This document shows, piece after piece, positions 21,723 to 24,383 of a stretch of DNA of 24,383 bases. The stretch is taken from the NCBI GenBank assembly GCA_028290345.1, contig JAQGKB010000097.1, positions 1 through 24,383 on the forward strand, written 5' to 3'. The notes under the pieces were generated by a model. The model saw only the letters and a list, made by a program, of their open reading frames with translations, did no database searches and had not been told where the DNA came from. Both the position numbers and the translations under genes were made by a program. Positions within the stretch are counted from its first letter, which is position 1; each line of letters begins with the position of its first letter. The stretch is from Hyphomicrobiales bacterium. GTDB lineage: Bacteria > Pseudomonadota > Alphaproteobacteria > Rhizobiales > Devosiaceae.

Positions 21723-22802
21723 ATGGCAAGTTTTATTCGATGCGCGCTGCTGGCCCTGCTGCTGCTCGGCGGATCGGTGCAGGCGAGCCTTGCGCAGGTT
21801 GATCCGAACGCGCCCGATGTCATCACGCTGCCCGATCCGTCGGCTGCGCCTGATCCTGCCGCCAGCCCACCGGATACCCCCGCTGCCCCCGAACCGGCGC
21901 CGCCCTGCGGCACCCAGCTGCTCGCCATCGCGCGGATGATCTGGCCATCGGCGCAATTGCTGGCGGCGATCCACCAACGCATCCTGACCGCGCAATTCGG
22001 CTGCGATGTCCGCCTGCTCGATGGCGACATGGCCGCCACCGGCTCTTCGATGGGCACCACCAGCCAGCCGGCGGTAGCGCCCGAAATGTGGATCGACCGC
22101 ATCGCCGAAATCTGGAACCCGGCGATCAAGGCACAAAAGGTGCGCCCCGCCGGGCCCACTTTCGGCGATGGAGCGCTGGAGGGCTGGTTGATCCCGGACT
22201 ATGTCGCGGCCGCCCATCCCGAAATCAAGGATTTGCCGAGCCTGAAGGCCGCGGCGGCGGTTTTCGCCAATGCCAAGGGCAAGCCGGAATTCGTCTCGTG
22301 CCCGATCGATTGGGGGTGCGCAGTGATCAACCGCAATCTGCTGCGCGCCAACGGGCTGGACCAAGTGTTCACAGTGATCGAGCCGGCGAACCGGTTCGAA
22401 CTCGATACGCTGATCGCCGCCGCCGTCAGCCGCAAGCAGCCGATCCTCTTCTATTACTGGCAGCCCAACGCGGCGCTCAGCCAGTTCAGCTTCAAGGCGC
22501 TGGATATGGGGCCCTACAACAAGGACAATCTGGCGTGCCTCGCCAAGCGCACCTGCGCCACCCCCCAACCCAGCGCTTTTGCCCCGGAACCAGTGGTGAT
22601 CGCGCTGGCAGACTGGGTCTTTACCGACGCCCCGATGGTGGCAGCGTATTTCCAGCGGGCCGCCATGCCGCTGAAGGAGATGAATGCGTTGCTGGCAGAA
22701 CTGAACGCCCCGGGCGCGACGGTGGATGCGGTGGCGGACAAGTTCGTGGCGACAAGGCAAGAGGTTTGGCAGCGCTGGGTGGGGGCGGTGGCGGGGAACT
22801 GA
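21723..22802 (+). CDS. Glycine betaine/quaternary-amine-type (OpuAC-like) binding protein
   Basis: The 359-residue protein has a signal peptide (cleavage near SLA-QVD, residue 24), then a Pro/Ala-rich linker (about 26-60), then a domain resembling ProX/OpuAC: IWPSAQLLAAIHQRIL, GCDVRLLDGDMAATGSSM, GALEGWLIPDYVAAAHPEI, CPIDWGCAVINRNLL, ILFYYWQPNAAL and a C-terminal VWQRWVGAV. Cysteines in the mature domain could form disulfides. Such proteins deliver betaine-like osmolytes to an ABC transporter, but no partner genes are nearby and the ligand is inferred. ATG 21723 has GGAG ten bases upstream. Confidence 0.78.
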   Translation: MASFIRCALLALLLLGGSVQASLAQVDPNAPDVITLPDPSAAPDPAASPPDTPAAPEPAPPCGTQLLAIARMIWPSAQLLAAIHQRILTAQFGCDVRLLDGDMAATGSSMGTTSQPAVAPEMWIDRIAEIWNPAIKAQKVRPAGPTFGDGALEGWLIPDYVAAAHPEIKDLPSLKAAAAVFANAKGKPEFVSCPIDWGCAVINRNLLRANGLDQVFTVIEPANRFELDTLIAAAVSRKQPILFYYWQPNAALSQFSFKALDMGPYNKDNLACLAKRTCATPQPSAFAPEPVVIALADWVFTDAPMVAAYFQRAAMPLKEMNALLAELNAPGATVDAVADKFVATRQEVWQRWVGAVAGN

Positions 22803-22856
22803 GGGCGGGGAGCAGAACTGGCGTTCGTCTTCGTCGCTACGGCAAGAGCCTCATAC

Positions 22857-22911
22857 GCCCACCCTTGCTGCCGCCTTCCCTCCCCGCAAGGGGGAGGGGC
22901 GCCAGATTGCG
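22857..22911. repeat. R2 hairpin repeat, copy f (half element)
   Basis: CCCACCCTTG is followed by CCCTCCCC-gcaa-GGGGGAGGGG and CGCCAGATTGCG, the same order as copy a. It lies downstream of the OpuAC-like gene stop. Confidence 0.8.
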
Positions 22912-23015
22912 TGGGGCGGCGCGGTGCACAGACGATAGCTTGAGATGCCTGAGCGCATTCATGACACCCGGATTCTCGAAGTGGCACAGCCGCCACCAAT
23001 CTCCGCGGGTGTTTG

Positions 23016-23030
23016 TTAAACGGTGGTTAA
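23016..23030. promoter_or_regulatory. CtrA-like box
   Basis: TTAAACGGTGGTTAA is an exact TTAA-N7-TTAA; on the minus strand it reads TTAACCACCGTTTAA, whose left half is close to the CtrA half-site TTAACCAT. It lies about 240 bases upstream of the GGDEF-EAL start codon. CtrA regulates motility and c-di-GMP genes in many alphaproteobacteria, but a single box is not proof. Confidence 0.5.
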
Positions 23031-23269
23031 GCACGGGTCGCTGTAGGTCAGCCATGACCCCGGATAATCTGCCATGTGCAATAAATCTGTCACCTGGCGC
23101 CTTTAGCCTGCTGACCGGCTGTATACGTATAACTATTTGAATATGCACATGAACTTTGATCCGTTCAGCAAAATTTAACTGCCTGAAAGCTATTGATGAC
23201 GCGCTGAAGGCCACCCGATACATCCGGCCCGACGACGCCTGCCGCCGTGACTTCATCCAGGTGACTCTT

Positions 23270-24383
23270 ATGCGCGACGACACTTATCTCGCAAAAGTCC
23301 TGCAGGTGCATGGACGCCTGGCGACTGCAGTTTCGGCGCTGATCGGCGGCGTGCTCGCGGGCATCGTCGTCGTCCTGGCGATCGCGCCGCCGCAAAATCG
23401 CCAAGGCGACCAATTGCTGATCGCAGCGGCCGTCTGCTGTATCGGCGTGCTGGTGCTGGCGCGGTTCGGCTACATCGCCCTGCGCAAGGGGGTGCTAGAG
23501 GCGGCCAGAGAGCGCGAGAGCGTCATCGCCATGGCGCATCGCGACGCGCTGACCGGAGCATTCACCCGCTCGTATTTTCTCTCGCTGCTGAAGGAGGACG
23601 TGCACCACGGCTCGCCAAGGCCGGTGGGCTATATGCAGGTCGATATGGATCACCTCAAGGCGCTCAATGACGGGCATGGCCATGCGGCAGGCGATGCGGC
23701 GCTGGTGAACCTGATCGCGACCATCCGGCGTTTTGCGCCCAGCGCCATCGTGGGGCGACTGGGTGGCGACGAGTTCGGCATCGCGCTGCGCGACAATGCC
23801 GACAAGCAGGCGCTGTGTAACCTGGGGGCGCAGATCCTGGGGGAACTGGGCACGGAAATCTGGATTGCTGGCCGCATGGTGCGGCTCTCGGCCACCGTAG
23901 GCGTCGCCGTGGCGCCGGGCGATGCCGCCGATGTGGACGATCTGATGTCGAAGGCGGATCTGGCGCTCTACAAGGGCAAGAAGAGCGGCCGCAACATGGT
24001 GATCGGCTATGACGCGGACATGCTGGTGGACGAGCGCCACAATCGCTTCGTCGAGCGCGAACTGCGCGCCGCCATCATCCTCAATGAACTGGCGCTCTAC
24101 TACCAGCCGGTCTATCTCGCCGATGGCGTGACGCTCAAATCCTACGAGGCGCTGGTGCGCTGGAACCATACGGTACGCGGCACCATCGCGCCGTCCGAAT
24201 TCATTCCCATCGCCGAGCAGAGCGACATGATCGACAAGCTCGGGGAATGGGTGCTGCGCCGCGTCTGCACCGATCTGCTCGATCTCGGCACGCCCACCGT
24301 CGCCCTCAACGTGTCGCCGGTGCAGTTGCGCCGCGCCGAGTTCGCGGCGCGCTTCAAGGCCATCATCGAGGCGGCCGGGGTGC
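23270..24383 (+). CDS. Membrane GGDEF-EAL c-di-GMP protein (3' end outside window)
   Basis: The visible 371 residues have two membrane helices (about 18-39 and 49-66), a GGDEF domain (from AHRDALTGAFTRSYF, residue ~88, with the intact GGDEF at 165-169) and the start of an EAL domain (intact E293-A-L in YEALVRWNH, then LNVSPVQL), running off the window edge. It may make and/or break c-di-GMP at the inner membrane. The inhibitory RxxD site before GGDEF is replaced by APSA, so product inhibition is probably absent. ATG 23270 is chosen because AGGTG is six bases upstream; a TTG at 23156 would add 38 residues. Confidence 0.9.
   Translation, partial: MRDDTYLAKVLQVHGRLATAVSALIGGVLAGIVVVLAIAPPQNRQGDQLLIAAAVCCIGVLVLARFGYIALRKGVLEAARERESVIAMAHRDALTGAFTRSYFLSLLKEDVHHGSPRPVGYMQVDMDHLKALNDGHGHAAGDAALVNLIATIRRFAPSAIVGRLGGDEFGIALRDNADKQALCNLGAQILGELGTEIWIAGRMVRLSATVGVAVAPGDAADVDDLMSKADLALYKGKKSGRNMVIGYDADMLVDERHNRFVERELRAAIILNELALYYQPVYLADGVTLKSYEALVRWNHTVRGTIAPSEFIPIAEQSDMIDKLGEWVLRRVCTDLLDLGTPTVALNVSPVQLRRAEFAARFKAIIEAAGV

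Larger units (their letters stand above)
22803..23269. other. 467-bp gap: repeat R2f and regulatory motifs
   Basis: No gene is supported here. In order it holds the R2f repeat, a CtrA-like box (23016-23030), GGTCA-gcca-TGACC (23046-23059), the perfect palindrome TATACGTATA (23122-23131) in an AT-rich patch, and the leader of the GGDEF-EAL gene. A possible weak promoter is CTGACC at 23111 with TATTTG at 23134 (17 bases apart). The reading frame of the next gene is open back to 23153, with a TTG at 23156. Confidence 0.5.

Noticed and set aside
23156..23269. TTG start giving a 38-residue longer GGDEF-EAL protein
   Set aside because: The frame is open and looks protein-like, but no ribosome-binding site precedes 23156, whereas ATG 23270 has AGGTG at good spacing. 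Kept as a possibility, not the call.
1..24383. CRISPR arrays, tRNA or rRNA genes, insertion sequences, phage or defence genes
   Set aside because: No regular spaced direct repeats, tRNA cores, transposase or integrase motifs, or defence-type domains were seen. R1 and R2 are dispersed palindromes with no spacers.

Overview
This 24.4 kb window is GC-rich, densely coded chromosomal DNA from an alphaproteobacterium, most likely of the order Hyphomicrobiales (Rhizobiales) and possibly a Devosia-like genus; the genus is an inference from gene content and order, not a search. Indicators are the gloB / methyltransferase / hisC / tyrC / DUF2125 cluster, an MJ0042-type zinc-ribbon gene divergent from ftsE-ftsX, a CpdR-type response regulator, lysA and argH close together, a twin-transmembrane (HIG1-like) gene beside a PduO-type cobalamin adenosyltransferase, an alphaproteobacterial-type LexA box and a CtrA-like box. 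No phage, transposase, integrase, CRISPR array, tRNA or rRNA was seen.

Layout. 1-1065: the 3' end of an unknown gene, a four-helix membrane protein and a convergent small protein. 1257-6265: gloB (-), a divergent SAM methyltransferase, a translationally coupled hisC-tyrC pair (aromatic/histidine metabolism) and a convergent DUF2125 envelope protein. 6363-7521: a ChaC-like gamma-glutamylcyclotransferase, then a small minus-strand gene of unknown function whose promoter is covered by a perfect LexA (SOS) box. 7594-11459: ftsE-ftsX-plsC (-) divergent from a membrane zinc-ribbon protein overlapping cpdR. 11529-16368: an ArsR regulator, then argH -> second ChaC -> lysA on the minus strand, with argH back to back with a TlpA-like thioredoxin. 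16503-19113: a minus-strand run of LysR regulator, twin-TM protein, PduO-type adenosyltransferase, PH-domain protein and YjfB-like protein. 19202-22802: an NAD(P)-binding protein divergent from the LysR gene, a branched-chain-amino-acid-type binding protein and an orphan OpuAC-like binding protein. 23270-end: a membrane GGDEF-EAL protein cut by the window edge.

The strongest non-genic signal is a set of palindromic repeats. Family R1 is about 96 bp with nested dyads and has four copies. Family R2 has C-rich/G-rich hairpins and five loci. All nine lie downstream of stop codons, in convergent or co-directional gaps, and none lies in any of the six divergent promoter gaps. The best candidates for new biology are the SOS-box gene at 7110-7457, the placement of these repeats, and the CtrA-like box upstream of the c-di-GMP gene. 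I did not find a large undescribed multi-gene system; most of the window is conserved housekeeping DNA.
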